Part shown: piece by piece, positions 41,946-50,176 of the stretch | How the letters are laid out: the number at the start of each line of letters is the position of its first letter | How positions within the stretch are numbered: the first letter of the stretch is position 1 | Assembly (NCBI GenBank): GCA_910578815.1 | Contig: CAJTSE010000014.1 | Span: 41,168 to 101,149, forward strand | Source of the DNA: an uncultured Acetatifactor sp. | GTDB taxonomy: Bacteria > Bacillota > Clostridia > Lachnospirales > Lachnospiraceae | Direction of reading: 5' to 3' | DNA length: 59,982 nt | Notes under the pieces: model-generated | Seen by the model: only the letters and a program-made list of their open reading frames with translations | Told to the model about the DNA's origin: nothing | Databases searched by the model: none | Position numbers and translations under genes: made by a program

Positions 41946-43586
41946 TCAAAATTCCTGCGCACTATAAAAAGCAAAATCGTTCTTACCATTCTTCTTTACC
42001 TGATACATGGCATCATCTGCACAGATAATCAGCTGTTCCACATCCTCCGAATCCTTAGGATAAGAAGCGATTCCGATACTCCCACATACTTTTGTTTTTT
42101 TCCCGTCCAGCGTAAAAGGACTTGTAAAAACCTGCCTGCACTGATACGCCGTCTTTTCCACAATCTTATACTGATTGCTTTCCAGAATGAGAATGAATTC
42201 GTCCCCGGCAAAGCGATAAGGAGTCAAAAGAGGAGAACCTATATCCTTCAAACGGGAAGCAACCTGCTTTAACGCCTCGTCACCTGCCGTATGCCCTAAG
42301 GTATCGTTAATCTTCTTGAAGTCATCTATATCAATCATAATTACCGTACAGGGCTTCTTTTCACCCACCAAACGCTCTATATCACCCATAAACTTACTTC
42401 TGTTGGGAATTCCCGTAAGAAAATCATGCTGTGAAGCAGATTCCATAATCTTTTTTGTACCTTCCAGCTCTACCATCAGGTGCCGCCGCTTAAAATTATC
42501 AAACAACGCCCAGCCCACCACAATCAGCAGTGCCACTACTAAAATACTGAAAGGAATCACCGCTTCCCTGTTTCGCTCAAAAAAGCCGGCCTCCCTGTTA
42601 ATAATCTCCGTCCCCTTCGGCAGAACGGACATCCGGATGCCAAATTTCTCCATCACAAGAGCATCCACGCGATAAGTCTGGGGACTGTCCGTTACCAGTT
42701 CAAAGCTGTCTACAGAGGCTCCCTTCATAATCTCCATGGTCATCTTGGCAGCAATTTCTCCTGATTTATACATGGAGACCACATTTCCTCCCAGTAGTCC
42801 GCTGCCGATTCCGCCGTCTACCATGCGCAGAATCGGCACCGTGGAACTCTCTGTAATCAGATCAATAGCCTGCTTGTCTGTATACCTCCTGCCATCAATA
42901 TCTTCTGTCATAACAATATATATCAGAATGGTATCCTTTGACAAACTTCCCAGATTATAACGGATCGTGAAATTCCTGGATTGAGATACATTGATCTCGT
43001 CAAATTCCAGCTGGGGATACTGCTCCGCACATTGATAATAACGTTTCCGCTCCGCCTGTCCGGTAATGGTATCGTCTAAAATTGCCACCACCCTCTTGGC
43101 TTTCGGATTAATCTTCAAACCAAGTTCAATATTTTTCTCTACGGAAAGCCGTTCCAAAACACCTGCTATCATCGGATTCTTTACCGCTTCTGCGGCAAGC
43201 TCTTCATCATTAACTCCCTCAAAGACCATAGGAATTCCAGCAAACAGGTCCTCCTGATATTCCATGGCAAACCTCAACGCAGCATCATCTCCCAGAATCA
43301 CAGCATCATAAGGCTCCACCATGGAAAGCCGATAAGCCAGCCCCTCATAAAATAATTGCAAAGACTCTTCCGTGTTTACACGCTTCGTATCCATGAACTC
43401 ATAGTCCAGTGTTACATTATCCTCCAGACCTGCACGGATCCCGTCTATCTGCATTCTTACCTGTTCCCAGGCATAGGAATAAGAACTGATAAACAAAACA
43501 CGTTTCTCTGCTCCCGACGCCTGTACCGTCTCCCCAAACAGCCAAAAACAGGTAAACGAAATCAGAAGGAGCTGAAGCAGTCTCAT
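41946..43586 (-). CDS. Diguanylate cyclase with periplasmic ABC-substrate-binding sensor domain
   Basis: A 546-residue membrane protein. A signal peptide (about 1-23) leads into an extracytoplasmic domain related to ABC transporter substrate-binding proteins (VLFISSYSYAWEQVRMQIDGI), then one transmembrane helix at about 343-365, then a GGDEF domain from about residue 385. The active-site loop reads RFAGDEF, the common functional AGDEF variant, and DIDDFKKINDTLGHTAGD is intact. No inhibitory RxxD site was seen at the usual distance. The substrate-binding part suggests control of cyclic-di-GMP synthesis by a small extracellular ligand. It has its own promoter and terminator. Confidence 0.9.
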   Translation of the reverse strand: MRLLQLLLISFTCFWLFGETVQASGAEKRVLFISSYSYAWEQVRMQIDGIRAGLEDNVTLDYEFMDTKRVNTEESLQLFYEGLAYRLSMVEPYDAVILGDDAALRFAMEYQEDLFAGIPMVFEGVNDEELAAEAVKNPMIAGVLERLSVEKNIELGLKINPKAKRVVAILDDTITGQAERKRYYQCAEQYPQLEFDEINVSQSRNFTIRYNLGSLSKDTILIYIVMTEDIDGRRYTDKQAIDLITESSTVPILRMVDGGIGSGLLGGNVVSMYKSGEIAAKMTMEIMKGASVDSFELVTDSPQTYRVDALVMEKFGIRMSVLPKGTEIINREAGFFERNREAVIPFSILVVALLIVVGWALFDNFKRRHLMVELEGTKKIMESASQHDFLTGIPNRSKFMGDIERLVGEKKPCTVIMIDIDDFKKINDTLGHTAGDEALKQVASRLKDIGSPLLTPYRFAGDEFILILESNQYKIVEKTAYQCRQVFTSPFTLDGKKTKVCGSIGIASYPKDSEDVEQLIICADDAMYQVKKNGKNDFAFYSAQEF

Positions 43587-43649
43587 TAAAATAGTTTTAT
43601 GTATTCTTCTCGTAACGCTTTACCCTCCCCCGAACTTTTTTCTAGTACT

Positions 43650-43677
43650 ATTGTACCACTTCCCATGAATTAATCAA
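43650..43677 (-). promoter_or_regulatory. Promoter of the GGDEF gene
   Basis: On the minus strand TTGATT (43672-43677) and TACAAT (43650-43655) are 16 bases apart, about 65 bases ahead of the start. The rest of the gap to 43772 is AT-rich and holds no gene. Confidence 0.65.
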
Positions 43678-43771
43678 GATAATTTTATCATATTTTTCAT
43701 TGTTTGTCATACAATATATTTTATAAAACAAAAAATTTATCTAAAAGTTATCATTCGGGGGATAAACATCT

Positions 43772-44743
43772 CTAAACCGACGCGTCGATCATTCCACCTT
43801 CCACCAGCTCAGCAGCACTGACTGCCTGCGACTCCACGGGAATTTCCACTCCACCCAGTTCCAGGGATACACCGCCTGTGCCATAACCTGCCGGCCTCTC
43901 GCCATTATCCACACTGCCGCCCACGCTGCCTGCGCTGCTCTGCTGCTCTTTTGCCAGCTTTTCAAACATGGCCTTCAGATACTTCATATCTGCTTCCATG
44001 ATCTTCCGAAGCTCTTCCGCACGGTGCTTCTTCTTCAGCTGTTCAAGATCCTCCGGATCCATCTCTTTTCCCGGACTGCCAAGAATCATATCTTCCAGAT
44101 CGCTCAGCTCTTCCATGTCCTCCATGGCCTCATCCATCAACTCCTGATAGAGTTCCATCAGCTCCTGCAGGTCTTCCATGTCAAAGGTAAGCTCCCCTTC
44201 CCCGTCCATAACCTCTTCGTCCCAATCCTGCTCTGCTGATTCCTCCATCTCTTCTTCCAGCTCAGCCTCACACACTCCGCCCCGAAGTTTTACATTCTCT
44301 TCCTCTTCCAAATGACGCACTTTCTTTTTCGCCACCCGCGCCATAGCCTCCGCGTGACGGATCGCATTCAACAGGCCCTGATTATCCATATTGGACATCT
44401 TCACCTTTTTACGCAGTTCCACCACCTTCCGCCTGGCACAGTTCATCGCTCTTCTCGCATTGCCGGAAGTCTTTGCCTGCAGGATCCGGTTGGAAATCTG
44501 TTTAAAATTGTAATGAAGCTTTTTCTTTGCCAACTGCTTTCTCTGGGCTTCTTTCGCCTTTTTTGCCGCCTTGGCCCGTTTTGCTTCTCTTGCCTTCTGC
44601 TCGGCTTTCGCCCGCGCCCTGGCTGCTTCTCTTCTCTCTGCCACCTCTCTTGCAATAGAAAGTCTGGTTCCTGAGCTTCCGTCTGTGTTCCTCAGTCCAT
44701 ATTGATTTTTTACGGAGCCGCCTGTCCTTGTCATAATATTCAT
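43772..44743 (-). CDS. Charged coiled-coil protein of unknown function
   Basis: A 323-residue protein with two contrasting halves. Residues about 25-145 are extremely basic, with alanine- and arginine-rich helix (AERREAARARAKAEQKAREA, then KRAKAAKKAKEAQRKQ), while about 150-215 are extremely acidic (EAELEEEMEESAEQDWDEEVM; MEDLQELMELYQELMDEAMED). The C terminus is glycine- and serine-rich with a hydrophobic last part. No signal peptide. It may oligomerise or bind nucleic acids through the basic half, but nothing shows this. Start follows AAGGAGG, with its own promoter. Confidence 0.75.
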   Translation of the reverse strand: MNIMTRTGGSVKNQYGLRNTDGSSGTRLSIAREVAERREAARARAKAEQKAREAKRAKAAKKAKEAQRKQLAKKKLHYNFKQISNRILQAKTSGNARRAMNCARRKVVELRKKVKMSNMDNQGLLNAIRHAEAMARVAKKKVRHLEEEENVKLRGGVCEAELEEEMEESAEQDWDEEVMDGEGELTFDMEDLQELMELYQELMDEAMEDMEELSDLEDMILGSPGKEMDPEDLEQLKKKHRAEELRKIMEADMKYLKAMFEKLAKEQQSSAGSVGGSVDNGERPAGYGTGGVSLELGGVEIPVESQAVSAAELVEGGMIDASV

Positions 44744-44791
44744 GTCGTCATCCTCCTTGATTCAGACAAATAATAACTATCCGTTAAAGCC

Positions 44792-44821
44792 ATTATACCT
44801 ATACTATTACTATATCGGCAA
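44792..44821 (-). promoter_or_regulatory. Promoter of the charged coiled-coil gene
   Basis: On the minus strand TTGCCG (44816-44821) and TATAAT (44792-44797) with 18 bases between them, about 50 bases ahead of the start. Confidence 0.6.
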
Positions 44822-44876
44822 AAACACCTGAATTATTTATGAACATAGGAAAATCTCTTCGAATAAAAAAGTATTT

Positions 44877-44924
44877 AAAAAGGCTGTCGTTTTACGAATC
44901 TTTGCTCGTTAAAACGACAGCCTT
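44877..44924 (-). terminator. Strong terminator of gdhA
   Basis: AAGGCTGTCGTTTTA pairs with TAAAACGACAGCCTT (44880-44924) and is followed on the minus strand by TTTTTAAATAC. The 15-pair stem is one of the longest in the window and starts 12 bases after the gdhA stop. Confidence 0.9.
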
Positions 44925-44936
44925 AGTATTTTGCTC

Positions 44937-46283
44937 TTATACGATTCCCTGTGCCGTCATGGCTTCTGCTACCTTCAGGAAGCCCGCGATATTGGCTCCC
45001 GCCACATAATTCCCTTCCATGCCATACTTCTTTGCGGCACTGTCCAGGTTATGGAAAATATTCACCATGATATTCTTCAACTTAGCGTCCACCTCTTCAA
45101 AGGTCCAGGAAAGCCGTTCGCTGTTCTGGCTCATCTCCAATGCGGAAGTAGCAACACCGCCGGCATTGGCCGCCTTACCTGGACAGAACAGCACACCGTT
45201 CTTCTGCAGATACTCAGTAGCTTCCATGGTGGTAGGCATATTTGCACCCTCTGCAACTGCAAGACATCCGTTTGCCACCAGCATTTTTGCATCTTCCAGA
45301 TCAAGCTCATTTTGAGTCGCGCAGGGAAGTGCCACATCACACTTCACACTCCATACACCGTGTTCTCCATTCTTTTTTTCATGATACTGAGCACTGGACC
45401 TGGCAGCGGCATATTCACTCAATCTTGCACGCTTTACTTCCTTTATTTCCTTCAGCAAAGCCACATCAATTCCTTCGGGATCATAAATCCAACCGGTAGA
45501 ATCGGAACAGGTCACCGGCTTCCCACCAAGCTGCTGTGCCTTCTGGATAGCGTAAATAGCCACATTACCCGCTCCGGATACGGCAATCGTTTTTCCGGCA
45601 ATATCCTTGCCGTTGCACTTAAGCATTTCCTCTGTCAGGTAAAGCAGACCGTATCCCGTAGCTTCCGTTCTTGCCAGAGAGCCGCCGTATGAAAGGCCTT
45701 TACCGGTAAGCACACCCTCGTAAAGTCCCGTAAGTCTCTTGTACTGGCCGTACATATAGCCGATCTCTCTTGCACCGGTGCCGATGTCGCCTGCAGGTAC
45801 ATCCGTATCTGCGCCGATATACTTATGTAACTCATTGATAAAGCTCTGACAGAACGCCATCACTTCCCTGTCGGATTTACCCTTGGGATCAAAATCGGAA
45901 CCACCCTTGCCGCCGCCAATCGGCAGGCCGGTCAAAGAATTCTTAAAAATCTGCTCAAATCCCAGGAATTTAATAATGCCGAGATTGACACTGGGATGAA
46001 GCCGCAGTCCCCCCTTATAAGGTCCGATAGCAGAATTAAACTGTACTCTGAAACCGTTATTTACCTGTACCTGACCCTTGTCATCCACCCAAGGCACCCG
46101 GAACAGCAGCTGTCTCTCCGGAGTAACCAGTCTTTCCAGCAGCGCGTCCCTGCGATATTTTTCTTCATTTGCCTCGATCACTACGCGCAGAGACTCCAAA
46201 ACCTCTTTTACTGCCTGATGGAATTCCGGCTGTGCGGGATTCTTGGCAACCACCAGGTCATATACCTCATCTACATACGACAT
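44937..46283 (-). CDS. gdhA: NADP-type glutamate dehydrogenase
   Basis: Interconverts 2-oxoglutarate plus ammonium with glutamate. The 448-residue length and sequence FRVPWVDDKGQVQVNNGFRVQFNSAIGPYKGGLR fit the hexameric small-subunit class; the catalytic lysine lies in GGGKGGSDFDPKGKSD, and DVPAGDIGTGAREIGYMYG is intact. Rossmann motif is GAGNVAIYA. The start is the ATG nine bases after GGAGG; an in-frame TTG two codons upstream was translated in the longer form. A promoter, a small leader hairpin (46309-46325) and a strong terminator make it a monocistronic unit. Coenzyme preference is inferred from family resemblance. Confidence 0.96.
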   Translation of the reverse strand: MSYVDEVYDLVVAKNPAQPEFHQAVKEVLESLRVVIEANEEKYRRDALLERLVTPERQLLFRVPWVDDKGQVQVNNGFRVQFNSAIGPYKGGLRLHPSVNLGIIKFLGFEQIFKNSLTGLPIGGGKGGSDFDPKGKSDREVMAFCQSFINELHKYIGADTDVPAGDIGTGAREIGYMYGQYKRLTGLYEGVLTGKGLSYGGSLARTEATGYGLLYLTEEMLKCNGKDIAGKTIAVSGAGNVAIYAIQKAQQLGGKPVTCSDSTGWIYDPEGIDVALLKEIKEVKRARLSEYAAARSSAQYHEKKNGEHGVWSVKCDVALPCATQNELDLEDAKMLVANGCLAVAEGANMPTTMEATEYLQKNGVLFCPGKAANAGGVATSALEMSQNSERLSWTFEEVDAKLKNIMVNIFHNLDSAAKKYGMEGNYVAGANIAGFLKVAEAMTAQGIV

Positions 46284-46338
46284 TTCCAATGTCCTCCTTC
46301 ACTTAAATTGATGCCTTCAGCATCACAATTCAAAAAAC

Positions 46339-46367
46339 ATTATAAACCATCCTTGTCTATTACACAA
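46339..46367 (-). promoter_or_regulatory. gdhA promoter
   Basis: On the minus strand TTGTGT (46362-46367) and TATAAT (46339-46344) are 17 bases apart, about 56 bases before the start. A palindrome TGATGCTGAAGGCATCA (46309-46325) in the leader could be an operator or a stem-loop. Confidence 0.75.
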
Positions 46368-46442
46368 TCACTTTATCCAATTAAACTACAAAAGTTTTTT
46401 TGTATTTTTTTATCTATTTTGTACAAAAATAAGCTGCTTTTG

Positions 46443-46874
46443 TTACAAATACTGCTTCAACCTGGCCACATTCTTTTCTTCACAGGCGATCAACTGGCGA
46501 GCCAGGGCGGTAGACCGCTCTCCGGCATTTTCGTTATGCTTCAGCGCCTTCTCCATCTCCAAAATCCCGTTTGTGCTGTTTTTAATCATCAGCTCTGCAA
46601 TATGCCCCGTGCTGGTATTGAGCAGGGTATTATAATGAAGTCCTGTTCTCAGTACGGCGTCCGCCAGCGCACCGCTCCGATAATATTCCGCCTTACCGGC
46701 AATCAACTGCCTGGACGCCGCATTATGAATTTCGGAATATTTCAAAGTCTGTCTGGAAAGCTGCATTGCCAGCGCATCATCATAAACCTTGTCCGAAATT
46801 GTATCAATGGCTTTCATTGCCATTTCCGTATTTTTTTGAATTTCCCGGTAAATCGCTATTTCCTGAGATGTCAT
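46443..46874 (-). CDS. Small helical protein of unknown function
   Basis: A 143-residue protein that appears to be four long helices (MTSQEIAIYREIQKNTEM; DDALAMQLSRQTLKYSEI; GLHYNTLLNTSTGHIAELM; NENAGERSTALARQLIA), reminiscent of ferritin-like or spore-coat four-helix bundles, though metal ligands of ferritins are not evident. I cannot name the family. The start is the ATG four bases after AGAGG. Its leader shows the same CGGAATGAGAGG sequence seen before dacF and scpB. Confidence 0.7.
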   Translation of the reverse strand: MTSQEIAIYREIQKNTEMAMKAIDTISDKVYDDALAMQLSRQTLKYSEIHNAASRQLIAGKAEYYRSGALADAVLRTGLHYNTLLNTSTGHIAELMIKNSTNGILEMEKALKHNENAGERSTALARQLIACEEKNVARLKQYL

Positions 46875-46926
46875 ATTTCCTCTCATTCCGCCGCGCAAGC
46901 GACATCTGAAACTACATTTTCCGCAA

Positions 46927-46965
46927 CAAAAAGGAAGCCTTTCCCTTTTCAGTAAAAGACTTCCC
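46927..46965 (-). terminator. Terminator after the SH3 protein gene
   Basis: On the minus strand GGAAG...CTTCC with an inner CTTTT/AAAAG stem, then TTTTTG, about 35 bases after the SH3 gene stop. Confidence 0.7.
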
Positions 46966-46998
46966 ACTTTTTCCTTTTTTATTCCTTAACAGCCTGAC

Positions 46999-48255
46999 CT
47001 ATTGCTGGGTCACATAATCAGCCTTTACATATCCCACCTGACCGTTGTAATTCACCTTGCACCATCCGTTTTCATTGGCAAGCAGTTCAAGGGAAGAGCC
47101 GCCTGCAAGCACTCCCAGCCTCTCTGCGGTCTCGCTTGCCGAAACACGAACATTCAAGTTTGTGGTAGCCGTAACAGTACCGATTACCTGCAAATCAGCA
47201 GTATTTTCTTCAAACTGCAGGTACTCTGACTTAATATAACCGTCCTGACCCTCATAAAGAACTTTCGTCCAGCCGTTTAAGCGGACCTCCTGCACTTCAA
47301 GCCTGGTCCCACGGGATACCTTCCCCAATTTGTCGGCCTGCTCGCTGTCCGAACTTCTTACATTTACGGTAGTAGTAGAACTGGCATACTTAGGCCCTTC
47401 CGGCACAGGCTCCTGGGCTCCTACAGGCATCTGTCCGCCCTCTCCTGCCGGCTGCTCCGTACCTTCCGGTGTCTGAGGTTCTTCACTCTGGACTCTGCTG
47501 GCAAGTGTTTCTCCCACTTTGGTATTCACCTGCGTTTTCACTAAACTTGCATATTCCAGCAGCGAAGGATCCCGTTCAATCAATTCACTGTATTCCGCCG
47601 CCACCCGGGTATCAAGCTCCAATACATCCACCTGCCCATTAGCTGTCCGGATATATTGTTTTTCCTCCTCGGTAAACAGGCTGTTATCCTTAATATAAAG
47701 GCTGCCGTCTTCTTCGGTACAAACATAAAGAGCCTCATATCCCGGACATTCATCTTTGTCTTCCAAGCCCATCTTATAATACACATAAGCAATAGCTGTC
47801 CCTTCCACAGGCCCCTGCTTGGTAAAAATTTCTATATCGGAATAATGGTCAATATAGCCTGACAGCTCTTCATAATAAAGGAGCGTGTTTTCACTGATTC
47901 CATGACATATGGATTGAAGCGTAGCCATGTCGCCGGTGCCGATGGCATTATAATAAGTTGCCACCAGCGTATAAATATTTCCGTCCTCATTTGCCACCAG
48001 CGGAACCGTTTCTGCCTGAACTTCGCTTTCTTCAGGCAGGTCTTCCTCAGAAGAATCGACATCACCGGAAGCGATGCCGCTTTCCTGAATCTCCTGCTGT
48101 GACTGTCCGTCCGCCTGAGTTTGAGCCTCCGCCTTGTTGGCATTTAACGCTATAACCACCGTGACCGCACCTAGCACCACGGCTAAAACAGGGAAAACAA
48201 TCTTGCAATTACCGACAAGAATATCGCGGATAGTCTTCCACTTATCTTTTTGCAT
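46999..48255 (-). CDS. Membrane-anchored protein with two bacterial SH3 domains
   Basis: A 418-residue protein. One transmembrane helix lies at about 15-36 (FPVLAVVLGAVTVVIAL), leaving most of the chain outside the cell. A polar linker follows, then a domain of about 150 residues (VATYYNAIGTGDMATLQSICHG onwards) of nuclear-transport-factor-like flavour, then a proline/glutamate-rich spacer. Two SH3b domains end the chain (VNVRSSDSEQADKLGKVSRGT; LNVRVSASETAERLGVLAGGS), each finishing with GYIKSEYL or GYVKADYV. SH3b domains usually bind peptidoglycan. The start is ATG after AAGGAAGG; the open frame reaches back over the tRNA. A 10-pair hairpin lies at 48278-48299 just upstream. Confidence 0.85.
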   Translation of the reverse strand: MQKDKWKTIRDILVGNCKIVFPVLAVVLGAVTVVIALNANKAEAQTQADGQSQQEIQESGIASGDVDSSEEDLPEESEVQAETVPLVANEDGNIYTLVATYYNAIGTGDMATLQSICHGISENTLLYYEELSGYIDHYSDIEIFTKQGPVEGTAIAYVYYKMGLEDKDECPGYEALYVCTEEDGSLYIKDNSLFTEEEKQYIRTANGQVDVLELDTRVAAEYSELIERDPSLLEYASLVKTQVNTKVGETLASRVQSEEPQTPEGTEQPAGEGGQMPVGAQEPVPEGPKYASSTTTVNVRSSDSEQADKLGKVSRGTRLEVQEVRLNGWTKVLYEGQDGYIKSEYLQFEENTADLQVIGTVTATTNLNVRVSASETAERLGVLAGGSSLELLANENGWCKVNYNGQVGYVKADYVTQQ

Positions 48256-48330
48256 ATTTACACCTTCCTTAAACATGATAGAGCCGCATGCGGCCCTATT
48301 ATGTTGGAATCTCGTGGATATGTTACAGTA

Positions 48331-48447
48331 CAGGGTGATGTAAAATGCATCCGACAGGAATCGAACCTGCATTAAAGGCGTCGGAGGCCTTCGTTCTATC
48401 CGTTAGACTACGGATGCAAATTGTTACAAAAGTATTACATCACCCTG
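48331..48447 (-). repeat. 13-base inverted repeat enclosing tRNA-Arg
   Basis: CAGGGTGATGTAA (48331-48343) is the exact reverse complement of 48435-48447, bracketing the tRNA. In the precursor, leader and trailer would pair into a processing stem below the tRNA, and the predicted transcription start falls close to the outer end of the repeat. Confidence 0.7.
48346..48417 (-). tRNA. tRNA-Arg(CCG)
   Basis: Read on the minus strand it begins GCATCCG and ends CGGATGC plus discriminator A, a full seven-pair acceptor stem. The T arm contains GGTTCGATTCC. The anticodon stem AAGGC/GCCTT encloses loop CTCCGAC, so the anticodon is CCG, decoding CGG arginine. The 3' CCA is not encoded. The gene is 72 bases long. 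Confidence 0.93.
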
Positions 48448-48450
48448 ACT

Positions 48451-48479
48451 ATAATATCATAAAATCTCCTGTATGTCTA
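48451..48479 (-). promoter_or_regulatory. tRNA-Arg promoter
   Basis: On the minus strand TAGACA (48474-48479) and TATTAT (48451-48456) are 17 bases apart. The expected start site is near 48444, which places the 5' end at the inverted repeat around the tRNA. Confidence 0.6.
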
Positions 48480-48497
48480 CCTTCAATTTTTGAAAAA

Positions 48498-49388
48498 TTA
48501 TAAAATTATTTTAATAGTTTTAGCCTGCTGATCATAAAAGTATAGATTATCCGACAGGATCTCTTCTGCCGCCACATGCTGCGCGTTCACTTCACGAATC
48601 ATCCCTTTCATTTCTTCGAGCGTTCCCATCCCCGTCTTGTCCAGGATCAAAACCTCATGGATGGAGCTTGGTATAATGTAGAAACCGTCCTGTTTTTTCT
48701 CACCAATCCGATCCAGTAAGTCCGGATACAGCATACAGGCAGCGCCGTGAAGCCTCCCGTCGTTGGTCAGCACCATCAAAGGCACATCCTCTTCCGAAAG
48801 CTGTTCCTTTGAAGGATCTGTTACCTCATCCAGCATTTCCAGCATTGGCGTAATTCTGGCAGGAAAAATTCTGGGTGTATTTTCCTTTGCCAGCTTCATC
48901 AGGTCCGCAGTTCTTATATTCCAGCGTTCCAAATGGGAATTATGTATGAGAATTGTTCCGTCGCCCAGCTCTCCGCCGCTGTAAGCATAATAAAAGCATA
49001 TGGCTAGATCCAGAAAGTCCACATAAGGAATATCGCGGAGAAGCTCCGCATTGTTGTGTCTGCCGATCAGGCGATAGCATATCCTGTTCCTGACCTGAGC
49101 AAAAGATTTAAAAAACTCCATGTCAATATCTTCTCTGGGGCTCTCTTCACGAAAAATCTCCAATATTCTATTCAGAACCTCCTTAAAGGTCACCCCGTCC
49201 TCATAAGCCGCATAAAAGTTGTCCAGATAGATGGTCGGCACCACATTTTTTCCCGGCTGTAAGATCAACAGACCGTGGAGTTTTACACCGTTATTCTTCC
49301 GTACTTCCTTCAGCTCTGCCCGATATTCTCCGCCTAGCTCTTTTTCTACTGCCTTTAGCACCTTTTGTGCAAACTCATTTATTTCCAT
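48498..49388 (-). CDS. DUF5688 family protein
   Basis: A 296-residue soluble protein resembling the DUF5688 family, which is widespread and often multi-copy in Lachnospiraceae and has no known function (recollection of the family, fairly confident). The recognisable N-terminal core includes NNGVKLHGLLIL and PTIYLDNFYAAYEDGVTF (about 32-70), and the C-terminal part has GFYIIPSSIHEVLILDK. The start follows AGAGG. It comes after the efp terminator, so it is probably transcribed on its own or by read-through. Confidence 0.82.
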   Translation of the reverse strand: MEINEFAQKVLKAVEKELGGEYRAELKEVRKNNGVKLHGLLILQPGKNVVPTIYLDNFYAAYEDGVTFKEVLNRILEIFREESPREDIDMEFFKSFAQVRNRICYRLIGRHNNAELLRDIPYVDFLDLAICFYYAYSGGELGDGTILIHNSHLERWNIRTADLMKLAKENTPRIFPARITPMLEMLDEVTDPSKEQLSEEDVPLMVLTNDGRLHGAACMLYPDLLDRIGEKKQDGFYIIPSSIHEVLILDKTGMGTLEEMKGMIREVNAQHVAAEEILSDNLYFYDQQAKTIKIIL

Positions 49389-49474
49389 ACTTTACCTCTT
49401 TCTGTGCCGTCATTTGATGTGAACCAGATATGAATTTGTCCGGGCATACGGCACTATGCACCAAAACATAGAAA

Positions 49475-49505
49475 GGCAACAGCGCTCCCGATAAGCGCCG
49501 CTGCC
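49475..49505 (-). terminator. Terminator of efp
   Basis: On the minus strand GGCAGCGGCGCT pairs with AGCGCTGTTGCC around a six-base loop, followed by TTTCTATGTTTT, about 35 bases after the efp stop. Confidence 0.85.
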
Positions 49506-49540
49506 TTACAAGTCTGACAGTATGAAAATAATGCAGCCTG

Positions 49541-50098
49541 TTATACACGAGACAAATATTCACCGGTTCTGGTATCAATCTTGATCTTGTCCCCCTGATC
49601 AACAAACAGCGGAACGGAAACCTGAGCACCCGTTTCCACGGTAGCAGGCTTGGAAGCACCGGTAGCGGTATCTCCCTTAAAGCCCGGCTCGGTTTCAATG
49701 ATCTCCAGCTCCACGAAAAGAGGCGGCTCTACGGAGAACACACTGCCGTTATGGGAACAGATCTTACACATCTCGTTCTCTTTTACGAATCTCATCGCGT
49801 CACCGACGGCATCACCATTTAACGCGGTCTGTTCATAATTCTCTGTATCCATAAAGTAATACAGGTCACCGTCCTTGTACAGGTACTGCATGTCTTTTCT
49901 ATCAATACGTGCCTGAGGGCATTTCTCGGTAGGGCGGAAAGTCTTCTCCACAACGCCTCCGCTCTTTACATTCTTCAGCTTCGTTCTCACGAAAGCCGCG
50001 CCCTTCCCAGGTTTTACGTGCTGGAATTCAATGATCTGATATACATTGTTATCATACTCAATGGTAATACCATTTCTGAAATCACCTGCAGAAATCAT
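49541..50098 (-). CDS. efp: Elongation factor P
   Basis: Relieves ribosomes stalled at polyproline stretches. The 185-residue three-domain form is complete: KOW-like domain I with the tip HVKPGKGAAFVRTKLKN (the lysine of PGKG is the modified position in relatives), domain II, and domain III with the ETGAQVSVPLFVDQGDKIKIDTRTGEYLSRV ending. The start follows AGGAGG. It ends a gene string yqeG-aroE-aroKQ-efp commonly found together in clostridia. Confidence 0.97.
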   Translation of the reverse strand: MISAGDFRNGITIEYDNNVYQIIEFQHVKPGKGAAFVRTKLKNVKSGGVVEKTFRPTEKCPQARIDRKDMQYLYKDGDLYYFMDTENYEQTALNGDAVGDAMRFVKENEMCKICSHNGSVFSVEPPLFVELEIIETEPGFKGDTATGASKPATVETGAQVSVPLFVDQGDKIKIDTRTGEYLSRV

Positions 50099-50176
50099 AC
50101 TATATTCCTCCTAATTCTCTTCACAAAATAATTCTTTCTAAGTTTAATATAAATGCAGGCCGATTTCAACTGTTTT

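Noticed and set aside
45996..46955. A 319-codon plus-strand open frame
   Set aside because: It runs antisense through the 5' part of gdhA, its promoter and the next gene; composition and lack of motifs mark it as a shadow frame.
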